A DNA stretch of 64,000 nucleotides from Pseudomonadota bacterium (GCA_023393635.1 JAEWKT010000012.1:24582-88581); one strand, 5' to 3'. Shown: positions 49,533 to 60,387, counted from the first letter of the stretch. Notes: a model not told the origin generated them from the sequence alone. Numbers and translations: made by a program.

Positions 49533-50642
49533 TTATTTTATTAATGCTTTGCTTTTTTGTTGTTCAATGGCCCAATCTATATGTACTTGTACAATGTCAT
49601 CATGCTGGCTTTGCTGTAAGGCGTAGATAATGGCAGGATCATATGGCGCATTACCAAGACCAATGGCCACATTACGCATAAAGCCTTGATAACCTGTGCG
49701 CCGAATAGCACTGCCTTCGGTATTGGTTAAAAATTCAGCTTCAGTCCATTGCCATAAATCTAATAAGTTAATTTGATCAAGGCCATGGCGTGCTTTAAAG
49801 TCGTCTTCATTGGAGAGTTGAGAAAACCCATTCCATGGACATATCAACTGGCAGTCATCACAGCCAAATACACGGTTGCCAATGGGCTGCCTAAATTCTT
49901 CAGGAATAATACCCTGATATTCAATGGTTAAGTAAGCAATGCAACGTCGTGCATCTATTTGATACGGCGCAACAATGGCTTGCGTGGGGCAAATATCAAG
50001 ACAGGCCACGCAGCTACCACAGTGCGCACTCGCAGGTTCATCAAACGGCAACGCTAGGCTGGTAAATAGCTCACCCAAAAAGAAAAATGAGCCTGCTTTT
50101 TTATTAATCAGTAAGCTATGTTTACCTGTCCAGCCAAGGCCACTTTTTTCTGCCAGTGCTTTTTCAAAAATTGGGGCGGAGTCAGCAAAGGGGCGTGATT
50201 CAAAAGGCCCTACTTTTTCTTCAATACGCTTTGCCAGTTGCTTTAAGCGGCCACGCACTACTTTATGATAATCACGCCCGCGCGCATAACGCGCAATAAT
50301 GGCATGATTAGGTTCATGCGGGACATAGCGATGCACTGGTTTTTGCATCAGGTAATCCATGCGCACACAAATAATACTTTTAGTGTTAGGTACCAGTAAG
50401 GCTGGATCGGCACGTTTATCAAGGTTTTGTGCCAGATAATCCATATCCGCGTGATGGCCTTTGTCTAAATAATTTTGTAAGTGCGTTATTTGGTCGCGGT
50501 TATCAGGCTTGGCAATACCGCAGTCTGCAAAACCCAATTCGCGTGCCTGTGCTTTAATCCATTGCTTTAAGGCATATGGATTTTGCTTTAAATGCACATC
50601 AATTATAGGTATTTTAGCATTGGGCTGCTGAGGTTTAGGCAT
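49533..50642 (-). CDS. queG: Epoxyqueuosine reductase
   Basis: QueG reduces epoxyqueuosine to queuosine in tRNA using cobalamin and two iron-sulfur clusters. The eight cluster cysteines lie in CGSCVACLDICPTQAI (about residues 211-226) and CDDCQLICPWN (about 256-266), with CIAYLTIEYQG between. The 369 residues agree with family length; the first 20 or so are not conserved and a later start is possible. It is divergent from nnr, as yjeS and yjeF are in E. coli. Confidence 0.94.
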   Translation of the reverse strand: MPKPQQPNAKIPIIDVHLKQNPYALKQWIKAQARELGFADCGIAKPDNRDQITHLQNYLDKGHHADMDYLAQNLDKRADPALLVPNTKSIICVRMDYLMQKPVHRYVPHEPNHAIIARYARGRDYHKVVRGRLKQLAKRIEEKVGPFESRPFADSAPIFEKALAEKSGLGWTGKHSLLINKKAGSFFFLGELFTSLALPFDEPASAHCGSCVACLDICPTQAIVAPYQIDARRCIAYLTIEYQGIIPEEFRQPIGNRVFGCDDCQLICPWNGFSQLSNEDDFKARHGLDQINLLDLWQWTEAEFLTNTEGSAIRRTGYQGFMRNVAIGLGNAPYDPAIIYALQQSQHDDIVQVHIDWAIEQQKSKALIK

Positions 50643-50747
50643 GATTCATCCTGTAAACACCAGCTGTTAAGCAATAGTAATCCATACAGGTTAAACAGCT
50701 CATCATAAAAAATGCAGCCAAATCAATAATAGTCGAGGGGTAAGTAG

Positions 50748-52286
50748 ATGCCAGCAGTGATTTATAGCCGTGAACAAGTACAGGCTTGGGAACAACTCTG
50801 GTTTGCCGCTGGTAATAGTAGCTATGGTCTCATGCAGCAAGCAGCATGGCAAATGACCCAACATATTATGCAATATATTGACCAGCAAATACTAAGGCAT
50901 GATTCTTCTCCAATGCAACACCGCCAAAAGCGTACGGGGTCACAGCCGCAAAAAGTGAGCATTGGGGTATGGTGCGGTTCAGGCAATAATGGTGGCGATG
51001 GCTGGCTTGTGGGTGCCTATTTAAAACAGGCAGGATTTGACGCCTGGGTAGTTGAGATTGCAGCACCACAAACCCCTGATGCCAAGCAGGCAAAAGAATT
51101 TGCCCAACAAATTGGCATACAGATATATCCGCAGCTTAATCAGTTGCCAGACAGCTTATTAAACATTGATGCCATATTTGGTATTGGTTTAAACCGTGCA
51201 GTGGATGGCGTATATCAAACTGCAATTGAGTATTTTAATCAATGTACTGGCCATAAAATCGCCCTTGATATACCCAGTGGTTTAAATGCCAATACAGGCG
51301 CTATATTGGGTATTGCCTGCGCCGTTGATCTCACCTTGACTGTGCTGGCCTATAAGTCAGGTTTGTTTACTGGCCAAGGCAAAGCCTATACAGGACAAGT
51401 ACACCTGATTGAACTCATACCACCGCATGCCAACTTAACACCTTTGGCACAGCTTGATTTGCAAATTCCTGTATTAAAACCTCGTAGTCAAACAGGTCAC
51501 AAAGGCACTTATGGGCATGTCTTGATTATCGGTGGTGATGAAAATATGGGCGGTGCTGCCATTATGTCAGCGCAGGCGGCATTGGCTGTGGGTGCAGGAA
51601 AAGTAACTTTACTGACCGATAGCAAACATCATACAGCGGCATTAACTCGTGGGCCTAATATGATGACGCTTGGCATGCCAGCCATATCGCAAATTACCGC
51701 TGAGTTTGCAGTAAAAATGACAGAAGGCATTGATTGTATTGTGATTGGCATGGGTTTAGGGCGGCATGAGTGGGGCAAAGCAGTATGGCAGGCTTTTTTG
51801 CCTGTTTTAGAAAATACGACTAGCATTAAAACAGTAGTGATTGATGCCGATGGTTTGTGGCATTTGGCCAATGAGCAAACAATGAATGCCAAGCAGCATC
51901 CACATTGGTATTTAACCCCGCATTCTGGTGAAGCCGCACGCTTATTAGGCACTGATACCGCTAGTATTGAAAGTGATCGTATTGCAGCAATTTATACCTT
52001 AAAAGAAAAGTTTGGTGGACATGTATTATTAAAAGGGGCAGGCAGTTTAACCTTGGATTCACAAGGCTTAAGCATTTGCGCTTTAGGCAATGCAGGTATG
52101 GCTACGGCGGGTATGGGCGATATTTTGGCAGGTATGGCAGGTGGTTTATTAGCGCAGTTACCTGATTTAGCCTTGCATGACATTGTGGCATTACATGCAG
52201 CAGCAGGTGATTTGCTGGCCCAAAGCGGTGAGCGTGGTTTAGAGGCACCTCAAATGCTAGAGGTGATTAAACGAGTGGTGAATTAA
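50748..52286 (+). CDS. nnr: Bifunctional NAD(P)H-hydrate epimerase / ADP-dependent dehydratase
   Basis: The enzyme repairs hydrated NADH and NADPH. The N-terminal half (about 1-225) is the epimerase (YjeF-N), with VWCGSGNNGGDGWLVGAYL and KIALDIPSGLNANTG. The C-terminal half (about 235-505) is the ribokinase-like dehydratase, with HKGTYGHVLIIGG, LTPHSGEAARLL and LGNAGMATAGMGDILAGMAGG, where the catalytic aspartate lies. The 512 residues are complete. It faces away from queG and converges on ruvC. Confidence 0.94.
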   Translation: MPAVIYSREQVQAWEQLWFAAGNSSYGLMQQAAWQMTQHIMQYIDQQILRHDSSPMQHRQKRTGSQPQKVSIGVWCGSGNNGGDGWLVGAYLKQAGFDAWVVEIAAPQTPDAKQAKEFAQQIGIQIYPQLNQLPDSLLNIDAIFGIGLNRAVDGVYQTAIEYFNQCTGHKIALDIPSGLNANTGAILGIACAVDLTLTVLAYKSGLFTGQGKAYTGQVHLIELIPPHANLTPLAQLDLQIPVLKPRSQTGHKGTYGHVLIIGGDENMGGAAIMSAQAALAVGAGKVTLLTDSKHHTAALTRGPNMMTLGMPAISQITAEFAVKMTEGIDCIVIGMGLGRHEWGKAVWQAFLPVLENTTSIKTVVIDADGLWHLANEQTMNAKQHPHWYLTPHSGEAARLLGTDTASIESDRIAAIYTLKEKFGGHVLLKGAGSLTLDSQGLSICALGNAGMATAGMGDILAGMAGGLLAQLPDLALHDIVALHAAAGDLLAQSGERGLEAPQMLEVIKRVVN

Positions 52287-52324
52287 ACTTAAACAGTGAA
52301 TAAAGCACTTATTAAGTGGTTTGA

Positions 52325-52870
52325 CTAACGTCGTCTTGCGCCACGGGTTCTGCCACGTGCCATGCCGCTACCAATTAAATTCATGACGGCCAGGCGATCA
52401 AGGCTACCTGAGGTATGTGCATGACATATGGCACAGGCCAGCGCATCGGCTGCATCCGATTGCGGTTTAATACTTAAGCTTAAAATACGCATCACCATCA
52501 TTTGTACTTGTTCTTTTTCGGCTGCACCATAACCCACCACGGATTGCTTAATTTGCCGCGCAGTATATTCTGCCACGCTCAAGTCCTGATTTACCAAAGC
52601 AGTAATTGCAGCACCGCGCGCTTGTCCAAGCTTTAAAGCCGAATCTGGATTTTGTGCCATAAAAATTTGTTCAACTGCCGCTTCTGTGGGCTTATGAAAA
52701 TCAACAATACGGCTAATGCCATCAAAAATACGTTTTAAGCGTTCAGGCATATCCATGGTTTCGGTGCGAATTGTTCCCGCATCGACAAACAATAACTTGG
52801 AACCTTCTTTTTCAATAATGCCATAGCCAGTTAAACGCGAACCTGGATCAATTCCAATAATTAATGGCAT
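52325..52870 (-). CDS. ruvC: Holliday junction resolvase RuvC
   Basis: RuvC cuts Holliday junctions made during recombination. The catalytic acidic residues are D7 in [16 protein letters not shown], the Glu in [23 protein letters not shown], and the aspartate pair in [16 protein letters not shown]. The 181 residues are normal. The ATG at 52870 is chosen over one two codons upstream because AAAGG sits six bases before it and would touch the upstream one. ruvA and ruvB are not in the window. Confidence 0.96.
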   Translation of the reverse strand: MPLIIGIDPGSRLTGYGIIEKEGSKLLFVDAGTIRTETMDMPERLKRIFDGISRIVDFHKPTEAAVEQIFMAQNPDSALKLGQARGAAITALVNQDLSVAEYTARQIKQSVVGYGAAEKEQVQMMVMRILSLSIKPQSDAADALACAICHAHTSGSLDRLAVMNLIGSGMARGRTRGARRR

Positions 52871-52993
52871 GGCCATCCTTTAAAAATCTTAAACAGCCCT
52901 TATTTTTACACAGAACGCATCAGTTTTGCTGCGCTAAACACTGGTAGTTTGCTTTAAACTGTAAAACGCCTGATTTATATTGGAAGAAAATTA

Positions 52994-53563
52994 ATGATCA
53001 AGCCATTGTTGCTGCTTTTGGTGGGGATTGTTTTAGAAATTGTGGTCTGGGTTGCCTTGGCTCAAGTCATGAGTGGCTGGTGGATTTTCCTATGGACGAT
53101 TGCCACCTTTTTAGTGGGTTTAAAAATATTGCGTGGCAGTGCTTCTAACATTATGCCGCAACTGCAAAAAATGCAAACTACGGGTCAAATGAGCAGCGAG
53201 CCAAAAGTTCAGTCGAACATGGCACGCGCCATTGCTGGGTTTTTACTGCTTATTCCTGGTGTACTGACTGATATTTTGGGCATGCTTTTGTTTATTCCTG
53301 CGGTACAAACTGCATTACGTGGCGCACTTATGAAAACCATGTTAAAGCGGCAGGAAGCCATGATGCAAAATATGATGAAAGGCATGGGCATGGGCGGCGG
53401 TAGTCAGTCCGACATGATGAGTGATCTGATGCGCCACATGAACGAGATGAGCGGCCAGACAGGTGCAGGGTCTAATCCAAACCATCGCCCCACCGTAATT
53501 GATGGTGAAGCGCGTACCATCGAGCCTGAAATTAAAAGAATTAAACCCGCCAATGATGAGTAA
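52994..53563 (+). CDS. fxsA: FxsA family membrane protein with Met-rich tail
   Basis: FxsA is an inner-membrane protein that modifies phage F exclusion when overproduced; its normal role is unknown. The 189 residues have an N-terminal helix pair (about 4-48), the family segment FLLLIPGVLTDILGMLLFIPAVQ (about 77-100), and a methionine-rich cytoplasmic tail (MMQNMMKGMGMGGGSQSDMM). GGAAG precedes the ATG. It converges on crp, with a hairpin at its stop codon. Confidence 0.85.
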   Translation: MIKPLLLLLVGIVLEIVVWVALAQVMSGWWIFLWTIATFLVGLKILRGSASNIMPQLQKMQTTGQMSSEPKVQSNMARAIAGFLLLIPGVLTDILGMLLFIPAVQTALRGALMKTMLKRQEAMMQNMMKGMGMGGGSQSDMMSDLMRHMNEMSGQTGAGSNPNHRPTVIDGEARTIEPEIKRIKPANDE

Positions 53564-53582
53564 GCTTAACGACTCATCATTG
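53551..53582. terminator. Hairpin spanning the fxsA stop codon
   Basis: CAATGATGAGT (53551-53561) and ACTCATCATTG (53572-53582) are perfect 11-bp arms with a 10-base loop. The left arm contains the last fxsA codons and the start of its TAA. No T-run follows, so it would be a weak terminator at best. Confidence 0.45.
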
Positions 53583-53644
53583 CGGTGCGGTTATTATGCA
53601 GCTATGTCCATGCCGCATTAATTTTTAGGGTGAATTTATGATAC

Positions 53645-54319
53645 TTAGGCTTCGGACTGAGTGTCATAAATTAAAATGGCTTTTCCTTCAGTTTCAATCA
53701 TGCCTTGCTCTTCAAGCGTTTTTAGCACCCGACCGACCATTTCACGTGAGCAACCCACCAGGCGGCCAATTTCCTGACGTGTAATACGTATTTGGCGTCC
53801 ATTGGGTAAAATCATGGCTTCTGGCTGCGTCGATAAATCCAGTAGGCAGCGTGCAATGCGTCCTGTTACATCAATAAATGCCAAATCGGTCACTTTGCGT
53901 GTGGTATTGCGCAAGCGACGCACCAGCTGAGCAAATACTGCATAACTTAAATCTGGATACAGCTTAGATAGCTCATGAAACGTGTCGTAGCTAATTTCTG
54001 CAATTTCACACATGGCACGGGTACGTACTTCAGCCGAACGTTGAGGCTTTTCTTCAAATAGCCCCATCTCGCCAAAAAAATCACCAGCATTTAAATAGGC
54101 AACTACGATTTCACGCTCGTCACTTTCTTCAAGAATAATTGACACTGAGCCTTTTAATATTAAATACAGCGATGATGATTCTGCACCCGCCTGAACAATG
54201 GTCGTACGGTTTGGGTAGCGCCGAATCTGTGCATGCTTTAATAATGTTCTTAACGATGCAGGCAACTGCATGGGTGAAAAAACATCGGTACTTAATGAAG
54301 AACTAGAAGACGCGTACAT
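53645..54319 (-). CDS. crp: cAMP-binding transcription regulator (Crp/Vfr-like)
   Basis: The protein is 224 residues, about 14 longer than E. coli CRP at the N terminus (serine-rich). The cyclic-nucleotide domain has FFGEMGLFEEKPQRSAEVRT, including the Arg-Ser pair that binds the cAMP phosphate. The helix-turn-helix QIRITRQEIGRLVGCSREMVGRVL is nearly that of E. coli CRP and Vfr. It is therefore probably a cAMP-responsive global regulator. The osmC-family gene stands divergently upstream, as yhfA does beside crp in E. coli. Confidence 0.9.
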   Translation of the reverse strand: MYASSSSSLSTDVFSPMQLPASLRTLLKHAQIRRYPNRTTIVQAGAESSSLYLILKGSVSIILEESDEREIVVAYLNAGDFFGEMGLFEEKPQRSAEVRTRAMCEIAEISYDTFHELSKLYPDLSYAVFAQLVRRLRNTTRKVTDLAFIDVTGRIARCLLDLSTQPEAMILPNGRQIRITRQEIGRLVGCSREMVGRVLKTLEEQGMIETEGKAILIYDTQSEA

Positions 54320-54476
54320 AAATAAATTTCCAAGAGTTGAATGCCTCTTACCGTGACCGTCATGTAATCTTGACTTAAAGTTGATTTACTCGCATTAATA
54401 CTAAATATCATCCATGTAATATTTATGCTAGGGTAGAGGCTACCGCTAACTTTAAAACCTTTATGCAGGAGTTGCA

Positions 54477-54899
54477 ATGCACGCGAGTGTTCTTTGGCTG
54501 GAAAATGTTGCTTTTGAGGCTAAATCATCAAGTGGCCATCAGGTAGTAATGGATGGCTCAGCCGAATATGGTGGTGAGAATCGCGGCGCACGCCCTATGG
54601 AGCTAATACTTATGGGCCTGGGCGGCTGTGCTTCTTTTGACATGGTCACTATTTTAAAAAAAGCGCGTCAAGACATCGTTGATGTACGCTGCGAGCTAAG
54701 TGCACAAAGGGCTGACAGTATTCCAGCCGTATTTACCAAGATCCATTTACACTTTGTGGTATCTGGTCGTAAGGTCAAGGCAAATCAGGTAGAAAAAGCC
54801 GTGCATTTATCGGCAGAAAAATACTGCTCGGCCAGTAAAATGCTTAGTGATGGTGGGGTTGAAATCACGCATGACTTTGAAGTCATTGAAGTAGAGTAG
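54477..54899 (+). CDS. OsmC family protein (YhfA-like)
   Basis: OsmC-fold proteins are often thiol peroxidases. The 140 residues contain AEYGGENRGARPMELILMGLGGCASFDMVTILKK, with one of the two reactive cysteines, and AEKYCSASKML with the second. The position next to crp matches E. coli yhfA, whose function is unknown, and the sequence fits that subgroup. AGGAG precedes the ATG by six bases. Confidence 0.9.
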   Translation: MHASVLWLENVAFEAKSSSGHQVVMDGSAEYGGENRGARPMELILMGLGGCASFDMVTILKKARQDIVDVRCELSAQRADSIPAVFTKIHLHFVVSGRKVKANQVEKAVHLSAEKYCSASKMLSDGGVEITHDFEVIEVE

Positions 54900-55056
54900 C
54901 TATTCGCATTTTCTTGACAAAGTGTGCGCTACATTTATTATCGCCATTTATGACTGTATAAGCAGGTGCGGCATAAACAAGAGCGGTTGAATCACAACCC
55001 TTATTTATGCCTCATATAGTTTAGCAATTAGAAGCCTGAATTAATAAAGCCCTATA

Positions 55057-55845
<789 letters not shown>

Positions 55846-55975
55846 CTAGCTCGTATTTCATCAATAATTTTCAGGGATTAGCTTTAAAAAATCAGGGTGA
55901 TTTAAGTGGTGCTATATTAATGTATTCTATAATGAATAAATTTTTATAGTAATTTTTGTGGCAAGGTGTTTTTAA

Positions 55976-56650
55976 ATGGTGGAAAAACCAATTATTCAAT
56001 CCATATTGTTTGATCTTGATGGCACGTTAACCGATCCAAAAGTAGGGATTACCACGTGTATCCGTTATGCCATGGATACATTGGGCGCCCAGTCATCTGA
56101 ACAAGCCTTGGACTGGTGTATTGGGCCGCCATTACTGGATTCTTTTGCCGTATTGTTTGATTCACAGGACCCCTTACTGCTTAATGAAGCCGTAAGTCTA
56201 TATCGCGAGCGGTTTTCCAGTGTAGGGCTGTACGAAAATGAGCTATATCCTGAAATTGCTCAGGGTTTGCAGCAACTCACGCAGGCAGGTTATCAGTTAT
56301 ATCTGGCCACATCAAAACCGCACATTTATGCCCAGCGCATTTTAGAACACTTTAATATTGATCAGTATTTCACAGCAATCCATGGCAGCGAGCTGAGTGG
56401 GGAGCGCACGGATAAAACAGCGCTTATTGCTTATATTGTTGAGCAAGAGAAATTAAATCCTGCGCATTGTGTGATGGTTGGCGATCGGCAATATGACATT
56501 ATTGGGGCAAAGCAAAATAATATTTGCAGCATTGGCCTTTCATATGGTTATGGCTCATTAGCTGAGCTTAAACAAGCCAATCCAGATTATTTGTTTGCTC
56601 AGTTTAGTACGCTGATCGATTTTTTACTGCAAAATAAATCAAGTCAATAA
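55976..56650 (+). CDS. HAD family phosphatase (phosphoglycolate phosphatase-like)
   Basis: The 224-residue protein has the HAD motifs ILFDLDGTLTDP (nucleophile aspartate), LATSKP (motif II) and HCVMVGDRQYDIIGAKQNN (motif IV). A helical cap lies between about residues 20 and 85. It resembles the Gph/PpaX group acting on small phosphorylated metabolites; the true substrate is not evident. It is a single gene converging on hemJ. Confidence 0.82.
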   Translation: MVEKPIIQSILFDLDGTLTDPKVGITTCIRYAMDTLGAQSSEQALDWCIGPPLLDSFAVLFDSQDPLLLNEAVSLYRERFSSVGLYENELYPEIAQGLQQLTQAGYQLYLATSKPHIYAQRILEHFNIDQYFTAIHGSELSGERTDKTALIAYIVEQEKLNPAHCVMVGDRQYDIIGAKQNNICSIGLSYGYGSLAELKQANPDYLFAQFSTLIDFLLQNKSSQ

Positions 56651-56670
56651 ATTGAATGATTTAACCTTCT

Positions 56671-57138
56671 TTAAAATAGGGGCTTTACCACCACCAAAAT
56701 AATAATAAACACTAAGGCAAAGGTTGGTGCCTCATTAAAAAATCGCCAAAAGACATGGGTTTTATAATGCGGATTAGTGATTAATTTTTTACGATAATAG
56801 CCACATAGCAAATGATAAATGACCAGTAGACCGACCAAACCAATCTTTAAGTAAAACCATACCGCATCATGGTAATTTTTAAACGGATCACCAATACTCA
56901 CCAGGAAATGGCCAGTAATAATTGTGCCGATTAACGATGGCCACATAATGCCTCGATATAGTTTACGTTCCATAATTTCAAAACGCTGATGACTCACGGT
57001 ATCATCGCTCATGGCATGGTAAACAAATAAACGGGGCAAATAAAACAGTGCCGCAAACCAGCAAACAATTGCAATAATATGGAGGGCTTTTACCCACAAA
57101 AAGCTTTGCGGCATTATTACATTTTCAAGATTCATCAT
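56671..57138 (-). CDS. hemJ: Protoporphyrinogen oxidase HemJ
   Basis: HemJ oxidises protoporphyrinogen IX in the inner membrane, replacing HemG or HemY in many bacteria including Acinetobacter. The 155-residue protein has four to five helices, with the conserved FLWVKALHIIAIVCWFAALFYLPRLFVYH at the N terminus and WFYLKIGLVGLLVIYH in the middle. Two nearby ATGs are possible starts. It lies 15 bases after fabB on the same strand, so the two are probably co-transcribed. Confidence 0.87.
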   Translation of the reverse strand: MMNLENVIMPQSFLWVKALHIIAIVCWFAALFYLPRLFVYHAMSDDTVSHQRFEIMERKLYRGIMWPSLIGTIITGHFLVSIGDPFKNYHDAVWFYLKIGLVGLLVIYHLLCGYYRKKLITNPHYKTHVFWRFFNEAPTFALVFIIILVVVKPLF

Positions 57139-57153
57139 GCATTGTCCCAGCGT

Positions 57154-58380
57154 TTAGCTATTCCAACGTTTAATAATCAAGCTGGCATTGGTTCCTCCAA
57201 AGCCAAAACTATTACTCATAATTACGTTTAATGGGGCAGGACGCGCCTGTTGCACAATATCAAACTCGGCTGCTTGTGGATCAAGCTCGGCAATGTTAAT
57301 AGATGGAGCAATAAATTGATCCTGCATCATGAGCAGGCAATAAATAATTTCTTGCACACCTGCTGCACCTAAGCTATGGCCTGTCATCGACTTGGTAGAA
57401 CTAATGGCAGGGCAATGCTCACCGAATACTTCCTTAATGGCTTTTAGTTCGGCAATATCGCCAATCGGCGTGCTGGTGCCATGAGTATTAATATAATCAA
57501 TGTGCGTCACTCCATGTTGCTGTGCTTCATTCAGGGCCATTTGCATGCAGCGCACGGCACCTTCGCCGCTGGGCGCAACCATGTCATAGCCATCACTGCT
57601 TGCGCCATAGCCTACAATTTCGGCCAGGATATTTGCACCGCGTTTTTGAGCATGTTCTAGCGATTCAACCACCACCACGCCACCACCGCCAGCGATGACG
57701 AAGCCATCACGATCCACCGAATATGGCCGTGAAGCAGTTTCTGGTTGATCATTAAAATTGCTGCTCATGGCACCCATGGCATCAAACAAAATAGACTGTG
57801 TCCAGTGATCTTCTTCGCCGCCAGCCGCTAGCATCAAATCCTGTTTGCCCAGTTGAATCAGTTGTGCCGCATAGCCAATCGCATCGGCAGATGTTGCACA
57901 AGCTGATGAAATACTATGACTAATACCCTGTAGCTTCAGTCCCAAGCCAATAGTGGCAGTAATTGTATTACTCATATTGCGCGGTACTAATGTGGCACCT
58001 ACTTTACGCGCACCGCGCTCACGCAAGGTATCTGCTGCCTCTACAATGGTTGCCGTAGACGCACCACCTGTGCCGCCAATAACGCCATAACGCGGGTTTT
58101 GACCAATATCTTCTACACTCAATCCTGCATCTTTAATAGCACTAAGTGCAGACAAATAAGCAAAGGCTGAAGCATCCCCCATAAATCGTTTTAATTTACG
58201 GTCAATCAGCGAAAAATCAGCAGTGGCTGAGGCGCTGACCTGACTACGCATGCCTAATTCAGCATATTTTTCATTAAAACGAGTTCCTGATATACCATGT
58301 TGCAGCGCATGACTGACGCTTTGACGATCATTTCCCAAGCAGGAATAAATGCCTAATCCAGTGATGACAACACGAGTCAT
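57154..58380 (-). CDS. fabB: Beta-ketoacyl-ACP synthase I
   Basis: FabB condenses malonyl-ACP with acyl-ACP and is needed for unsaturated fatty acids. The 408 residues align throughout with E. coli FabB. Catalytic residues are C161 in [12 protein letters not shown], His in [11 protein letters not shown] and His in [26 protein letters not shown] closes the fold. A good AGGA site precedes the ATG. fabA, its usual partner, is not in the window. Confidence 0.94.
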   Translation of the reverse strand: MTRVVITGLGIYSCLGNDRQSVSHALQHGISGTRFNEKYAELGMRSQVSASATADFSLIDRKLKRFMGDASAFAYLSALSAIKDAGLSVEDIGQNPRYGVIGGTGGASTATIVEAADTLRERGARKVGATLVPRNMSNTITATIGLGLKLQGISHSISSACATSADAIGYAAQLIQLGKQDLMLAAGGEEDHWTQSILFDAMGAMSSNFNDQPETASRPYSVDRDGFVIAGGGGVVVVESLEHAQKRGANILAEIVGYGASSDGYDMVAPSGEGAVRCMQMALNEAQQHGVTHIDYINTHGTSTPIGDIAELKAIKEVFGEHCPAISSTKSMTGHSLGAAGVQEIIYCLLMMQDQFIAPSINIAELDPQAAEFDIVQQARPAPLNVIMSNSFGFGGTNASLIIKRWNS

Positions 58381-58728
58381 AGTGATAATCCTAACGGTTA
58401 ATAATGAAAGCCAAAGTACAAAGTAGCCACGACGACAGTTATTTTATTAAAGTATTTGTGCTAAATGCCACAGTTTACTTGCACAGGGTTCAATAAAAAG
58501 TTTTATCACGCCCCAAGTCGCGCTTTAAAACAGGAAATCAGCAGCAATAACACAGCAATAACGTATCTTGCACATAATACGACACAAACACTATCACGAA
58601 CGGTTGCGAGCAGGCAAAACTCCTTGCTATTGTGAAATTAAGCAAAACAACTGTTTAGATATCAAATTGTTCAGTGCCTGCAATTTGAATATCAGTTTTA
58701 CAAATCAATAGCAACGAGGAACAGCATT
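58381..58728. other. Divergent spacer between fabB and the EcsC gene
   Basis: A 348-base spacer that should contain both promoters. No FabR/FadR-type operator, ORF or RNA family was recognised by eye. Confidence 0.4.
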
Positions 58729-60189
58729 ATGACTACTGCAAGTGATAGTGCAGAAACCAGCCCATCTGAGCCAGATTTACTGGATCATCTCCGCGCAGGT
58801 GGCAAAAGTTTATCAGATATGAGTCAAACTCTGCTGAAACAATTGGCTAAAAATTCTGTTAGCCGTTTAACACAAACTCCTGAACAACAAAGTGTGATTA
58901 ATATGAATACTGAAACGCAAGCGCTAAGTAATACATCGTCCAATAATGCAAGCCAGTTATTTCGCCAACAGCTGCCTGGTCTCACGCGTCAACTATTAGG
59001 CAAGCGTTTTAATACAGTGAATAAATTAGCCAATATGGTGATGCCTACAGGAACTTTTGATAAAGCCTCCGATCAAATTTTAGAGCTACTGGCAGATTTT
59101 GCCTCTACGCTCAGTCATAGCAAGGATATTTTAGAAGAAGCGGGCGTTGATAGCTTGGCTAAACTCCAAAATGATACCGCGCGTTCTGGTCGCCTAGCCC
59201 GCGCATTGGGTGAAAAAAATCGCTATATCAGTATGGCTCAAGGTGCCATTAGTGGTGCAACAGGTGTGGTTGGTGCAGCATCTGATATTCCATTATCAAT
59301 GATCCTGATTTTCCGCACTGTTTACTTGACTGGTCGTTCATATGGGTTTGAATTAGATCGCCCGCAAGATCGTCATTTAATTTTTGATGCCTTATCTAAT
59401 GTTGACCTTAGTTTAATTGCAGAGAAACAGGCCATTCTTCTAGGCTTGCGTAGTTTAAGTAGTATGTTGGGTACTGGTGATTTACAAAGTCTGCAAACTA
59501 TTTTGGGTACAAACCATGATGTCGATCCGTTAATCAAGTTTTTATCTGATGAAAATGGTCAGTTAAAATGGCGTTTAAGCCCAAGGATCATTAATAAATT
59601 AAGTCCTTTGGTTGGAGGTGCTGTCGGTGCTATTTATAATGCGCGATTATTAAAAGAAGTGAGCGAAAGTGCTAGACAGGTATTTGAGCAAGCACGTCAA
59701 CAAGCATTAGGTCAATCCACAGGCCAAGCCGCCCCTGCCAGCATTGAAGATAAGTTGGCGAATATCACCCCTGCCAAAGGTGAGGAAGCACAAGCCACAC
59801 AAAAAGAAGCGCAAGATGCTATTTTGCAGAATGATGATATTGAAAAAGTGGAAATTAGTTCACGTTCAGCACATGATGCCAAGCAAGAAGACGCTGCTAC
59901 TCAGGATGAAAATATCCATAGCCAACTAAATGCTTTGGCTGATGAAATGATTGATGATCAAGCCGCTTCAAGTGCTGACAATAGCAAGTCTGGTAAAAAA
60001 GCTGAGACGGGTAGCGAAAAAAAATCTACCACGACACGTAACAGTAAAACCAAAGCAACAACGGCAAACGATAAAAAAGCCGATACTTCTAAAACCACTG
60101 CACGTGGTAACAAGAAAGCTGCTGCAAGCACTGACAAGGACGCAGCAAGTGGCAGCGATGATACAAGCAGTGCAAATGGTAACAAATAA
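58729..60189 (+). CDS. EcsC family protein with Lys/Ala/Thr-rich tail
   Basis: The 486-residue protein has a central EcsC-type domain (about 150-330), with GAISGATGVVGAASDIPLSMILIFRTVYLTGRSYGFE and LVGGAVGAIYNARLL as its landmarks (quoted part: GAISGATGVVGAASDIPLSM). EcsC domains are of uncertain function; the region has one or two hydrophobic stretches suggesting membrane association. Residues after about 345 are low complexity, first acidic and glutamine-rich, then (about 420-486) dominated by lysine, alanine, threonine and serine. GAGGA precedes the ATG. It stands just before the str operon, with a terminator between. Confidence 0.85.
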   Translation: MTTASDSAETSPSEPDLLDHLRAGGKSLSDMSQTLLKQLAKNSVSRLTQTPEQQSVINMNTETQALSNTSSNNASQLFRQQLPGLTRQLLGKRFNTVNKLANMVMPTGTFDKASDQILELLADFASTLSHSKDILEEAGVDSLAKLQNDTARSGRLARALGEKNRYISMAQGAISGATGVVGAASDIPLSMILIFRTVYLTGRSYGFELDRPQDRHLIFDALSNVDLSLIAEKQAILLGLRSLSSMLGTGDLQSLQTILGTNHDVDPLIKFLSDENGQLKWRLSPRIINKLSPLVGGAVGAIYNARLLKEVSESARQVFEQARQQALGQSTGQAAPASIEDKLANITPAKGEEAQATQKEAQDAILQNDDIEKVEISSRSAHDAKQEDAATQDENIHSQLNALADEMIDDQAASSADNSKSGKKAETGSEKKSTTTRNSKTKATTANDKKADTSKTTARGNKKAAASTDKDAASGSDDTSSANGNK

Positions 60190-60212
60190 AATTAAATAAT
60201 TTATATTTAAAC

Positions 60213-60265
60213 AAAGCTCAATATTGAGAGAATTCGACAGGTTTTCTCTTGATATTGGGCTTTTT
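60213..60265 (+). terminator. Terminator after the EcsC gene
   Basis: AAGCTCAATAT and ATATTGGGCTT, extended inward by GAGAGAA and TTCTCTT-like arms, form a long imperfect hairpin followed by TTTAA. It should end EcsC transcription before the str promoter. Confidence 0.75.
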
Positions 60266-60351
60266 AACACCATTTATTTTATGCCTCAAAGAAACTGCCT
60301 GATTAATCAAAAAGCATGGCTTATTTTTCTTGGGTTAAAACTGATGAAATC

Positions 60352-60380
60352 TTGACCCTCTGCATCTAATCATCTACAAT
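60352..60380 (+). promoter_or_regulatory. Predicted promoter of the str operon
   Basis: TTGACC (60352-60357) and TACAAT (60375-60380) are exactly 17 bases apart. The start would fall near 60384-60387, directly ahead of the terminator-like hairpin. No other box pair fits in the space before rpsL. Confidence 0.65.
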
Positions 60381-60387
60381 TTGATGC

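Noticed and set aside
59951..60199. Plus-strand frame in the tail of the EcsC gene encoding a Lys/Arg-rich product
   Set aside because: It is a shifted reading of the low-complexity tail of the EcsC gene, whose own frame is continuous from a good start.
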